From NCBI RefSeq assembly GCF_027579695.1, contig NC_083577.1, forward strand, positions 53,875,283 through 53,939,282: 64,000 nucleotides of DNA, written 5' to 3'. Below are positions 1-12,000 of this stretch, piece after piece. Every line of letters starts with the position of its first letter. Position 1 is the stretch's first letter. The notes under the pieces were generated by a model. It was not told the origin of the DNA. It was given only the letters and a program-made list of their open reading frames with translations, and made no database searches. The translations under genes and the position numbers were made by a program. The stretch comes from Neoarius graeffei (taxonomy: Eukaryota; Chordata; Actinopteri; Siluriformes; Ariidae).

Positions 1-344
1 TAAGTAGAAAAATAACAGAATTAACTGTAATAAACATTTTTTGTTTGTTGTTTAAACATCTTGTAGACAATATGCCTGTTTGCAGGTTTCTTAGTATTAA
101 AGACCAAGGTTAGAGTGGTATTTTGAGTGACCACTGCATGTAGCGTTACCACCATATCCCCTTCAGACATAATGTGTACAATTGTACACGTGAAGTTCCA
201 TAGCATTTTTCCTTGTGTCCGAAGGGGTTATAGTTTCAGGGTCCTGAACTTGGGTGCTTCTCATGTGTGGAGTTTTTCCATGTTCTCCCCATGTCCACTG
301 GAGCTTCCTCAGGGTTGGAAGGAAGGAATGATTTTGCATACATA
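1..344. other. No gene; possible decayed SINE at 230-330
   Basis: No coding region is supported. Positions 255-310 weakly resemble the body of the tRNA-derived SINE seen elsewhere (a gtggag...ccatgttctcccc stretch), so this is probably an old copy. Confidence 0.3.
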
Positions 345-346
345 TA

Positions 347-1958
347 CAACCCCGATTCCAAAAAAGTTGGGACAAAGTACAAATTGTAAATAAAAACGGA
401 ATGCAGTGATGTGGAAGTTTCAAAATTCCATATTTTATTCAGAATAGAACATAGATGACATATCAAATATTTAAACTGAGAAAATGTATCATTTAAAGAG
501 AAAAATTAGGTGATTTTAAATTTCATGACAACACATCTCAAAAAAGTTGGGACAAGGCCATGTTTACCACTGTGAGACATCCCCTTTTCTCTTTACAACA
601 GTCTGTAAACGTCTGGGGACTGAGGAGACAAGTTGCTCAAGTTTAGGGATAGGAATGTTAACCCATTCTTGTCTAATGTAGGATTCTAGTTGCTCAACTG
701 TCTTTAGGTCTTTTTTGTCGTATTTTCCGTTTTATGATGCACCAAATGTTTTCTATGGGTGAAAGATCTGGACTGCAGGCTAGCCAGTTCGGTAGCCGGA
801 CCCTTCTTCTACGCAGCCATGATGCTGTAATTGATGCAGTATGTGGTTTGGCATTGTCATGTTGGAAAATGCAAGGTCTTCCCTGAAAGAGACGTTGTCT
901 GGATGGGAGCATATGTCGCTCTAGAACCTGGATATACCTTTCAGCATTGATGGTGTCTTTCCAGATGTGTAAGCTGCCCATGCTACACGCACTAATGCAA
1001 CCCCATACCATCAGAGATGCAGGCTTCTGAACTGAGCGCTGATAACAACTTGGGTCGTCGTCCTCCTCTTTAGTCCGAATGACACGGCGTCCCTGATTTC
1101 CATAAAGAACTTCAAATTTTGATTCGTCTGACCACAGAACAGTTTTCCACTTTGCCACAGTCCATTTTAAATGAGCCTTGGCCCAGAGAAGACGTCTGCG
1201 CTTCTGGATCATGTTTAGATACGGCTTCTTCTTTGAACTATAGAGTTTTAGCTGGCAACGGCGGATGGCACGGTGAATTGTGTTCACAGATAATGTTCTC
1301 TGGAAATATTCCTGAGCCCATTTTGTGATTTCCAATACAGAAGCATGCCTGTATGTGATGCAGTGCCGTCTAAGGGCCGGAAGATCACGGGTACCCAGTA
1401 TGGTTTTCCAGCCTTGACCCTTACGCACAGAGATTCTTCCAGATTCTCTGAATCTTTTGATGATATTATGCACTGTAGATGATGATGATGATGATATGTT
1501 CAAACTCTTTGCAATTTTACACTGTCGAACTCCTTTCTGATATTGCTCCACTATTTGTCGGCGCAGAATTAGGGGGATTGGTGATCCTCTTCCCATCTTT
1601 ACTTCTGAGAGCCGCTGCCACTCCAAGATGCTCTTTTTATACCCAGTCATGTTAATGACCTATTGCCAATTGACCTAATGAGTTGCAGTTTGGTCCTCCA
1701 GCTATTCCTTTTTTGTACCTTTATCTTTTCCAGCCTCTTATTGCCCCTGTCCCAACTTTTTTGAGATGTGTTGCTGTTATGAAATTTCAAATGAGCCAAT
1801 ATTTGGCATGAAATTTCACAATATCTCACTTTTGACATTTGGTATGTTGTCTATGTTCTATTGTGAATACAATATCAGTTTTTGAGATTTGTAAATTATT
1901 GCATTCCGTTTTTATTTACAATTTGTACTTTGTCCCAACTTTTTTGGAATCGGGGTTG
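347..1958 (-). mobile_element. Tc1/mariner element, first copy (uninterrupted)
   Basis: Inverted ends of the CAACCCCGATTCCAAAAAAG type lie at both edges, flanked by TA (345-346 and 1959-1960). The element is about 1.6 kb, standard for Tc1. It carries one transposase gene on the - strand. A second member of the same family lies at 17451-22928. The direct repeat of the AAAAAAGTTGGGACAA motif near 539-556 suggests an internal transposase-binding site. Confidence 0.93.
565..1650 (-). pseudogene. Tc1 transposase, frameshifted near the C-terminus
   Basis: The open frame from 1650 down to 694 gives 318 aa starting [11 protein letters not shown]. It contains the N-terminal paired helix-turn-helix region ([20 protein letters not shown]) and the DDE catalytic core: WSDESKF (first Asp), FQHDNAKPH (second Asp) and [11 protein letters not shown] (Glu, DD34E spacing). 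An extra A in a run near 705 shifts the frame, so the protein stops at RPKDS. The original C-terminus continues in another frame to a stop near 565; the second copy lacks this extra base. A (GAT)n expansion at 1477-1495 adds a Ser run (SSSSSS) to the DNA-binding domain, where the second copy has only two repeats. Probably inactive. Confidence 0.9.
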
Positions 1959-2065
1959 TATATCTTTAATGTCCAAACATCTGACTAGACCAGTGTTCTT
2001 TGCTGAATAAAATACTCCCCATACATTCAGGTGTCTGAAATATAGAAGGAAAGGGTGTGTACTGT

Positions 2066-2340
2066 ATGACCAAAAGTTTATGGACACCCGACTGTCACAC
2101 TCCAAACTTGGCCAACCATGTCTTCATGGATCATGCTTTGTGTATAAGGATATTGTCATGCTGGAACAGGTTTGGGTCTCTTCGTTCCAGTGAAGGGAAA
2201 CTCTAATGCTACAGAATACAAAGACATCTTGTACAATTATGTGCTTCAAACTTTGTAGCAACAGTTTGAGGAAGAACCACAGATGGGTGGTCAAGTCAAG
2301 TGCCCACATACATTTAGCCACAGCATGAATTTTCACCACT
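2066..2340 (-). mobile_element. Tc1-like fragment, 'GACCAAAAGTTTATGGACACC' end family
   Basis: Positions 2068-2095 carry a Tc1-type terminal sequence of the same family as 5689-6203. The following bases match that element in reverse orientation (accaaacctgttccagcatg-type sequence at 2155-2175). The far end is missing, so it is truncated and old. Confidence 0.55.
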
Positions 2341-2689
2341 AGATGGAACTAGTTCAGTTGTGGCAGTAACCTAAACCCCACGTTGTGGTTCTTTTCTCCA
2401 GTTGATGGTCTCACTGAAACTGTGATGGCAAACTACACACACAACATACATGCAGGGAAATGGCATCAACATTCAAGTTGTGCGGTTTATAACTTTAATT
2501 GTTGGCTTCCCACTCAGTGTAATGACCAGCCGCTTTACTATATTTTCAGTCAATGTTTTTTTTTTTTAACATACTGAGTAAAACACTTCCAAACCCCAAA
2601 GTCTCTCTTTATCTCATCCCCGTCATCACATACTGTATTTTTCCAAAACAAGCAGAAAGGGCTAACTCGTAGCCTATTAGTCTAAAAGT

Positions 2690-3027
2690 GACCTTTGACG
2701 AAATATTTCTGCGTCAATGTTTGTCAGCCAAATAATGTGACATTTTTATTATGATAAATGAAATACAACAGACTGATTTACGAGCTGTTATATTTTCATT
2801 AGCCTCACTGATCGAGTGTTGATTTACGGATAGGACCTTTTCTTGACGTGCCGATGTTTCTGCGGGGACTGTTTACGGCGTTACACCAAGTTTATGCTAA
2901 CCGCGGGTATTAGTCTTTATTTGAGGAGCTAAATTTAGCTAGTTGTTAAGAGTAATACATTTTCATTCTCAACAACTTAAATGACTAGAATGTCACTTTG
3001 TTGTGTTTGAGAAACTCGACAATCGCC
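2690..3027 (+). promoter_or_regulatory. cdc16: CDC16 promoter and 5' UTR region
   Basis: This stretch is unique-looking sequence between older repeats and the CDC16 start codon. I see no TATA box near the gene. The start codon sits in a good context (GCC immediately before ATG). The transcription start cannot be fixed from sequence alone. Housekeeping APC/C genes usually have TATA-less promoters, which fits. Confidence 0.45.
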
Positions 3028-3075
3028 ATGAATCTAGACAGACTCCGGAAGCGTGTGCGGCACTACATCGATCAG
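3028..3075 (+). CDS. cdc16: CDC16 exon 1
   Basis: Encodes residues 1-16, starting [11 protein letters not shown]. The donor gtaaaa follows and the exon ends in phase 0. The start matches the vertebrate CDC16 N-terminus. Confidence 0.95.
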
Positions 3076-6000
3076 GTAAAAGAAACTTCGATATCTTGGG
3101 CAGGATAGCTTCTGTTAACAGCTAAGCTGTTAGCTCATAACTGACCTATGTGGGTAGCGTGTTTTATAGACAGTGTCGGATATTACAAGGATGCTGCGAG
3201 CGACTGCAACGTACAAACCGATGTGTCTAAACCCGAAGTTTATCATGGGTTCTTTCTGAAACAGATAAACACCTCTTTGAAACTAGCAAGCAGATTTCTG
3301 TTGCTAGCTAGATTGCTAAAGCATTATTCAAACTTGAATTGAGTTTGTTTATTTAGAAACCCGGTAACTGTTCAGTTCATTTATGCATCAGCATGTACTT
3401 TAGTTTCTTACATTACTGAAAATACCTACACTACCGTTCAAAAGTTTGGGGTCACCCAGACAATTTTGTGTTTTCCATGAAAAGTCACACTTTTATTTAC
3501 CACCATAAGTTGTAAAATGAATAGAAAATATAGTCGACATTTTTCTGGCCATTTTGAGCATTTAATCGACCCCACAAATGTGATGCTCCAGAAACTCAAT
3601 CTGCTCAAAGGAAGGTCAGTTTTATAGCTTCTCTAAAGAGCTCAACTGTTTTCAGCTGTGCTAACATGATTGTACAAGGGTTTTCTAATCATCCATTAGC
3701 CTTCTGAGGCAATGAGCAAACACATTGTACCATTAGAACACTGGAGTGATAGTTGCTGGAAATGGGCCTCTATACACCTATGGAGATATTGCACCAAAAA
3801 CCACACATTTGCAGCTAGAATAGTCATTTAGCACATTAGCAAGGTATAGAGTGTATTTCTGATTAGTTTAAAGTGATCTTCATTGAAAAGAACAGTGCTT
3901 TTCTTTCAAAAATAAGGAAATTTCAAAGTAACTCCAAGCTTTTGAACGGTAGTGTACATATTGCTGCTTTGGCATGTCTAAACATACTTTTAGACTTTTT
4001 TTCCCCCCCTACAACTCCACTACCTGAAAGTTGAAATGTGTTCATTATTTTTGCAGCAACAATATCAAAGTGCTCTCTTTTGGGCTGATAAAGTAGCATC
4101 TTTATCACATGGTGAGTGTCCTGCCTTTCCTAACATTGTGTCAATTACTCTGCTTCATTAATCTGTAGCCAAGAAAGACCTCCAGATTAGTTCAGCTTGT
4201 AGGATTCTAACTTCATTTTTGTGTTTATTCTTATCAGAGGATCCTCAAGATATTTACTGGCTAGCACAGTGCCTTTATCTTACATCCCAGTACCACCGAG
4301 CCTCTCATGCCCTAAGGTCTCGCAAGCTTGACAAGGTAGGAGCTGTTCTTGGTATTTGCGTGTTACCTTTAGTTAATGGCCTGAAGGTTAAAGAAGCAGC
4401 CTTGGGCCTAAAGGGTTGCTGGTTCGATTCCCAGGACCAGCAGGAAAAATGTGAATGAGCAGCACTTTCCCCTCCCTCTGTAGGTGCCTCTTGAGCAAGG
4501 CACCTAACCCCTAGAGGTGTGCTGATTAATCGATCCCTGATCTATCGATCCTTTTCAATCCGCAATTCAAAAATCAATTAAAATTTTAATGAATCACCAT
4601 TCACTGACGATTCACAAACAAGATGTAATTTCATCACAATAACCCTAGATGCATCACAAATTTTGACAAACGGCGTAATTTTGATATTAAAAATTTAATT
4701 CGGTATCCGGAGCTGTATGTGGGTGCAGCCATGTTTGTGATTGCTATAGCAATCTCGCAAGATCACGCGTTGCTTTGTGAACAACATGGCGGATGACTCG
4801 GAATTCCTGAAGCCACTGGCTTGGAATTTCTTACTGTCTCGTGACAGAAAGCAAATGTTGTGTAAGCTGTGCGAGTCTAAGTTTCCTCATCATGGCAATA
4901 CCACCAGCATGCAGGATCATATTCGGCAGCACTATCCAACAGTTGAGATTGATGTGAAACCCAAGTTTTGCAAAGAACCGTCAACAAGTTTAATCTGGAA
5001 CTTCTTCAAATGAGAGAACTACGTCTCTACTAAACATGTTTAAGAAGCAGAAACCATTTCCGCATGGAAGTTTGAGAGTGACTGGAGTTGAATAAAGACT
5101 ACAAAAGCAACACTTTTTTTTTTTTTTTTTAATTGCTCTACATTTCTAGACTGACCGTTAACAAAATATTGACACTGATTTGCATCAGTTATAAAATAGA
5201 GGACAAAAAATGTGAATTGTGATTCAAATCGAATTGGAAGGTGAAAATCGTGATTTGAATTAAATCATAAAAAAACTGAATCGTCACACCTCTAACCCCC
5301 AACTGCTCCCTGGGTGCTGTAGCATAACTGCCCACTGCTCTGGGTATGTGTATGTGCTCATTGCTTACTTGTGTGTGCATGTGTGTATTCACTGCTTCAG
5401 ATGGGTTAAATGCAGAGGCGTTTCATTGCGCTTGAGTGTGCATGTGAAAAAATAAAGGTGGCTTCTTAATCAGTTTGTCAAAATGGTCATCTATGTTTGA
5501 TGGAATGTTGTATGCCTGGCGTACACCTAAGAGTTATCACCAATCAGTATAACGCTGTTAAAGGCATAAGTAGACGTGTTCATCTGTATCTGAAATGTGT
5601 TTTTTCTTTCTTAGTTATATGGAGCCTGCCAGTATCTTGCTGCAAGGTGCCATGTGAGTATGACAAGACATTTAGATTGAACATACAATATATGGCCAAA
5701 AATTTGTGGACGCCTGACCACCACATCCATATGTGGGCCTTCCAACTGTTGCCGCTAAAATTTAAGCGTACAGTTATCTACAGTGTATGCTGTAGCATGA
5801 CCGTTTCCCTTCACTGGAACTTACAGGCCCAAACCTGTTCCAGCATGACAGTAGCCCTGTGCACAAACCGAGGTCCATTAAGACATGATTTACCCAGGTT
5901 GATGGAGAAGAACTCGAGTGGCCTGTGCAGAGCCCTGACCTCAACCCCACTGAACACCTTTGGGATGAACTGGAATGCAGACTGTGCTCCAGGCCTCCTC

Positions 6001-9000
6001 ACCTGGCTTCAGTGTCTGACCTCACTAATGCTCGTATGGCTGAAAGGGCAAATCCCAACATCCACACTCCAAAATCTAGTGGAAAGTCTTCCCAGAAGAG
6101 TGGAGGTGGTTATAACAGCAATGGGGGGGAATAAATCTGGAATGGTGTGTTCAACAAGCACATATGGGTGTGATGGTCAAGTGGATAAAACAGTTGGCTA
6201 TATAGTGTATACACTGTACAGTTTCAGTTATTAGATATTACATACATGCTCAAGTAATTATCAGGATGAGTTAATACATTGCTCAGTATTCACTTTCTCA
6301 GGGATGAGTTTTCCGCTTTTCGGCGGATTTCCGCTTTCTCTGAGCAAAAATCGATATTATGCCAAATCCGTTGAGATGTTTTTTTTCATTGAGGGGGGTT
6401 GGGGTATGTTCCTTCGTGATACTCAAGCGTACGACAATGTTACATGTTTACATTTTCGCCATCTTTAGTCTCGCTAAGTCTCGCGGTAGAATACGTGTTA
6501 TCTACAATGTAATTGGCCAAAACATCGCTGGCGAGAGCATGATAGCCAATCATAACAGTTCTTACAAGAGTGTGAGAGAGAACAAAAGCCAATCATAACA
6601 GTTCTTACAAAAGTACCCGTATCTGTTCTATTTTATCAAAACTTGCACATGTTCATCGTCGCTGCGCTTCAAAAATGCGTTTCTCTTTCGTATCAGCTTT
6701 TTAACAGAGAGAGGACTGACAAGCTTTTGTCTTTGGCCAAAAGGCTGAAGAAGTCGAAATGATTAAATGAAAATGAGAAGTGACTGTGAACTATAAATAA
6801 TTGTATAAAGTGTACACAGACATTATCCCATAAACTTAGCATTCGTTTGATTTAATACATTGAACATGTATATGATGGTCAGTAAATCTGAATTAATGCT
6901 GACAGTTTTGAAAACTTAAATATTTCAAAAGACTTTGAAATCATATGCAACTAATGAGGACATAGGGTGACTGACCTTTTCTCCCTAAGAAATTTTATTT
7001 AATATATAAACATTTTGATAATTAATAAAACTTACATTTAATGTGAATTTAGTTTGTCATTTTTGTTAATCGTAAGTTATAACCATACCCTTGAATGTAG
7101 AATGTGATTTTATTTTGAATTCAAACAATACTCCTATTGATTTGAAACATATTTTCATGTAAATATATAAAAAAGACAACAGATTTTTATCTACTACAGC
7201 TCAGATTGCAGGAAAAGTGGTTTGTAAGGCCTTATTTTTCAAAATTTTCCTGGGGGGGTATCCCTCCCAGACCCCCAGCTTCGGGTGCCATCTTGTTTTC
7301 TGCTTTTTTGGTGACTACCCACTCTCATCCCTGCTTTCTCACTAACTTGTTTTTTTTTTTTTTTTTCCTCCTTATAGTATGCTGCCAAAGAATACCAGCA
7401 GGCCCTTGACATACTCGACATGGAAGAACCAGGAAGTAAAAAGTTATTGGATAAGGGTCTAAAGGAGGAGAGTGGCACCAGAGAAACTGCCAAAGAATGG
7501 GAAATGTCACCAGCTTCTGTGAGCTCCTGTCCTCTTTTTAGGAATCTGTTAAACTGCAGTGTATAATACAACCCCAAATCAGAAAAAGTTGTGATGGACT
7601 AGAAAATGCAAATAAAGAGAGCAGTGATTTCCCCCCCAAATTTACTTATATTTCATTGCAAACAGTATGAACCCAAGCTATTTCACGAAGTCTGGTCAAC
7701 TTCATTTCATTATCCCCCCCGGCATATAACGCAGAGGGATATAGCTATCGTTCTGTCTGTCCGTCTGTCTGTAAACATTTTAGTTTCCGGAGCATAACAA
7801 TAACTATTAGGAATTTTTTTTTTTTTTTCACAAAACCTGACAGTGATCTTAGGTGACCTAGAGGAGTTGTGCCTTTTGACATTTTAGGATTTCTGTGATA
7901 TATTCCCCCCTGTGTTTCCATGGCAACCAATTCAATTTAGGAACATTTGGAGTGGGGTTTCCTGTAGGAGCCAGGGGGATATGTCATCTCCTGATGACTG
8001 TTGTTTGTTAATATGCATCCATTCCTGCATTCCGGGCCTGTAATACATTCCCAAAAAGTTGGGGCAGGTTAAAGCTAATAATGAGGCAAAACAATTAAAT
8101 AATGATGAGATTTGAAACGGGTGATGTCAGGAGGTGATTGCAATCATGATTTGCTACGAAATCAACATTCAGGAAAGGCCTAGTCATTGAGGAGCACAGA
8201 TGGGTCAAGGATCTCCAGTTTGTCAACAACTGTGTGGAAGAAGAGTGTGCCTGTCCCCAGTGGAGAATGTGGGGTGAATCTGGAAATGGAAAAATATGAC
8301 CGCAATCCCATACTGTTGCACACCTTAAGACCTGCTTGCAAGAAGAATGGGACACAATAACACCTGAAACACTTCATCACTTGGTGTCTTCAGTCCCTAG
8401 ACATCTTAAGTGTTGTGAGAAGGAATGGCAACGTTATAAAGTAGTAAATGCTTTTACTGTCCCAGCTTTTTTGAAATGTGTTGCAAGAATCAAAACTAGA
8501 ATGCGTTTATTTTGAAAAAACAAAATTCATGAGGTAAATACAGCGGGGAAAATAAGTATTGAACACGTCAACATTTTTCTCAGTAAATATATTTCTGATG
8601 GGGCTATTGACATGAAATTTTCGCCAGATGTTGGTAACAACCCAAGTAATTCTCTCACACACAAATCAAAACATATGTCCGTAAATTAAGTGTAATAAAG
8701 TGGAATGACACAGGGAATAAGTATTGAACACGCTTACTGAAATTTATTTAATACTTGATAGAAAAGCCTTTGTTGGCAATGATAGCTTCATGACGTCTCC
8801 TGTTTGGAGAAACGAGTCGCATGCATTGCTCAGGTGTGATTTTTGGCCCATTCTTCCACACAAACTGTCTTCAAATCTTGAAGGGCCTCTTCTATGAACG
8901 CTGATCTTCAGTTCTTTCCGTAGATTTTCAATTGGATTCAAGTCGGGTGATCGACTGTGCCATTCTAGCAGCTTTATTTTCTTTCTCTGAAACCCATGCA

Positions 9001-12000
9001 TGAAAATCCCTCACCTTTCGGCGAAATTCGCTGTTTTGAAACCAAAATGGGTGACCTACGTGAATCGTGTAGATCCGATGAGAAAAAAAAAATGGGGGGG
9101 GGGGTTTGATATTGACCCAAAGGGCAAGGAGGTCGCTTCGCACCCACAGACAGTTCGTGCCGGTTTGCGCCTCCTCCTCCTGCTTTGATATTGACACCAT
9201 AGCAACGAGTACATCTCGCTGCGAAGGGCAAGCAGCATCATTTCGCGCCTCTTCTCCTGCTGGCCAGAGCGTGCACACCAGTGGCGGCTCCTGAATTTTT
9301 TTTCAGGGGGGCAATTTTCCCCCGTTATGTCTACACGGACCGTAAATGTCCACAGGACTGAAGTAAATTGACCTAGGTAGCAAATCAATTAGCCGAACTT
9401 GTTTTTGCCTGGTAAATTCAGATATCAATATAGGCAATATCTCTTCTCTCCACTAGGTGGCAACACTGAACAAGTTAAAGGTGGCAAACTAATGCCGCTT
9501 TTCCACTACAAACGCGGCTGAGCCGTGCCGTGCCGAGTCGAGCTGAGCGGGGCTGTTGGAGTTGCATTTCGACTACAACCGCGCTGAACCGTGCTGGCTG
9601 GAAGTGGGTGGACACATTGGGTGGAGTTGGTGAAAGTGGGTGGACGTCACGTGATGTCGTTAAGCAGCGCAAACAGTGACATCAGTGACAGTGGCGGAAC
9701 AAGTCAGAGCCGGGCCGGGGGCGGGGCAAATGACCGGGCACTTTATTAAAGCTTATCATAACATCATTTTAGGCTACAAAATGTTCGCAACTGCGGTGTT
9801 TACCAATTTCAACACTACCGGGTGCAACTATGTTATTTAGTACATCAAGTCCTTCAAACGAACATGTAACTCAGAAACAAAAAACATTAGGATACTGTAC
9901 ATGGCTCATAATAAAACATCAATAGCCTATACTGCACACATTATTTGAAGGGCATACGAATGAGCGCTCAGAGTGGTGGCAGGAAGAGTCAGAAATAAAA
10001 GGAGGGCGGTGCAAACCTCACTGAATGCACTGTGTTTACCAATTTCAACACTCCGGGGTACAACTATGTTATTTTGTACATTAAGTCCTTCAAACGAACA
10101 TGTAACTCAGAAACAAAAAAACATTAGGTGACATACTGTACATGGCTCATAATAAAACATCAATAGCCTACTGCGCGCATTATTTGAAGGGCATACGGCG
10201 AGCCTTGCGCTCCGCGAACTCGTCCACGATGCTCTGTATATGTCACTGATTCAGTGAGCTTTTAAGCGGTAGTCTCACGACCCGGATAGTAAACAATAAA
10301 CATGGAGTCGTTAGTGTTGCTGGTCTTGGTGCTGTGGCTTGTTGTCACCTACAACGCGGACAGATACTGGCAAGAGCGTATAGATGAGCCGAGGCGCATA
10401 AGGCTTCAGAAATTCTCGTAATTCGTAATTATTCTTCTTCCGGGTTTGCGGTGTTTACAGATCCCAGCGCGCTCGCGGGGCGTGTGTGGGCATGTGAGGA
10501 CACGCCTCCTCACCAATCAGTGCACAGGGGAGTGTCTGCTCACGCCCCCAGACTCACTCGGCACGGTTTGGCTCGCTTCAGCCCCACTCCAAAACGGTGC
10601 GAGTTTTAGGGGCTAAGCAGGGCTGAAACGAGCTGAGTCGTGCTGGTTTTTGGTAGTCGAAACGCGAGCCGTGTCGGGCTGAAGTGAGCTGAAGCGAGCT
10701 GAAGTGAGCTGAAAAAGGGTAGTGGAAAAGGGCCATAAGGTAGCCTAGTAAACTAGACCCACCCACCTAGCGGCCAAAAATATTTTTGCCTACGAGTGTC
10801 AAATATTCACATTTAGTCTGGCTTGCCAGGCTAAAACTAAGGAAGATTCATTGTGAAGCCTTCAAAGCAAAACATTTGGCAATCAATTAATATTACATTA
10901 CTCATTTATTTTCTCATATTTTTCCAGTATTCTATAATAAGTAGACACACATTTTTAATTATAAACATTCTAATTTCTTCATTCTAAAGAATGCAATTAA
11001 AGTGGCAGGATATAAATCCAAAACAAGTGTTTATTTAAGTTTTGAAAAAGATGAAGAAAAGCATAACCATCAAACAAACATGTGCAGCTTAATTATGTGG
11101 GGTTTTTTTATATGGAATTGCACCATTTTAACAACAAATAATAATTCTAAATAAATTCTGCAGTTTTTTTTCCCCAAGAATTCCTCCAGAAAGCCATGCC
11201 TTAAGAGGAAATTTAAAGTATTACAAGCATGCCAATGAACACAAAAGGCTTTAGTTATTTAGCTATATACACACAAGGTTACACAAGGTTTTGTAGTCAG
11301 TGCAATTTGGCTTAACAAGTTGGAAAAAAGGTAAGGTGCTGCTGGCTCCAATGAATACATATACTGTACAATATATAAAAACTGAAAATATGCTTAATTT
11401 ACACCAAGTCAGAGAGAACTTGAGGCTACTGAAATATTCCAAGCATGGCAATGTTAAACTGCCATTGGTAAAACAAAAACATGGCAATGTTAAACTGCCA
11501 TTGGTAAAACAACTGCCATTGGTAACACACACACACACACAAAACTTTTGCCTAGTAAATTCAAATATCAGATATCACTGTACCGTCTGCTGTGCTACTT
11601 CCAGGGTGGAAGAGAACGCAAGGGTAGCAAAAACGAGCATTGACTACATCACAGCCAGCTAGCCAAGTTTTCCGGTGGTACCAGTTCTTGTTAAAACCTC
11701 TTGAGTAGGTCTTCTCCCCCTTCGTAGACACTTGCTTGATGTTTAAATTCGGTCTAGGAGGTCCTCGCTGTTTGATTGCCGTTTTTTCCTCATTGGTACG
11801 ACGACTAAAGGGAACTTCTTTCAGAGACGCTATCGTATTGTTGCACTCAACACTCGCCATCTTCATAGAATGTTCACACATTTCCCGCGCAAGTTGCGTT
11901 TTCCAGCCCAAAATTATGTTCAAAACCCGCCAAAATGCACTTAAAAGGGCCCAATCTGGCAACACTTGCGCGGTGCAACAGGCGTATGACGTAAGCACGC

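Larger units (their letters stand above)
4370..5475 (+). repeat. tRNA-derived SINE split by a hAT insertion
   Basis: The head at 4395-4440 has a tRNA-like B box (GGTTCGATTCC). The body (gcagcactttcccctcc... cacctaacccc) stops at about 4514 and resumes at about 5294 (cccaactgctccctgggtgc) through 5470 (gtggcttcttaatc). The interruption is the 4515-5293 element. It lies in CDC16 intron 3. Confidence 0.7.
9493..10735 (+). mobile_element. Harbinger-like non-autonomous element, copy 1 (level 5)
   Basis: Ends TGCCGCTTTTCCACTAC and GTAGTGGAAAAGGGCCA are flanked by TAA on both sides (9490-9492, 10736-10738), matching the TWA duplication of PIF/Harbinger. It is 1243 bp, longer than copies 2 (17781-18453) and 3 (19723-20371) because of an internal segment that includes a tandem duplication. 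It encodes the same short ORF as the others. Confidence 0.85.

Noticed and set aside
5497-6234. Long 245-codon open frame across CDC16 exon 4 and intron 4
   Set aside because: It reads exon 4 in a different frame and continues through a Tc1-like fragment; the CDC16 frame and splice sites explain the conserved part.
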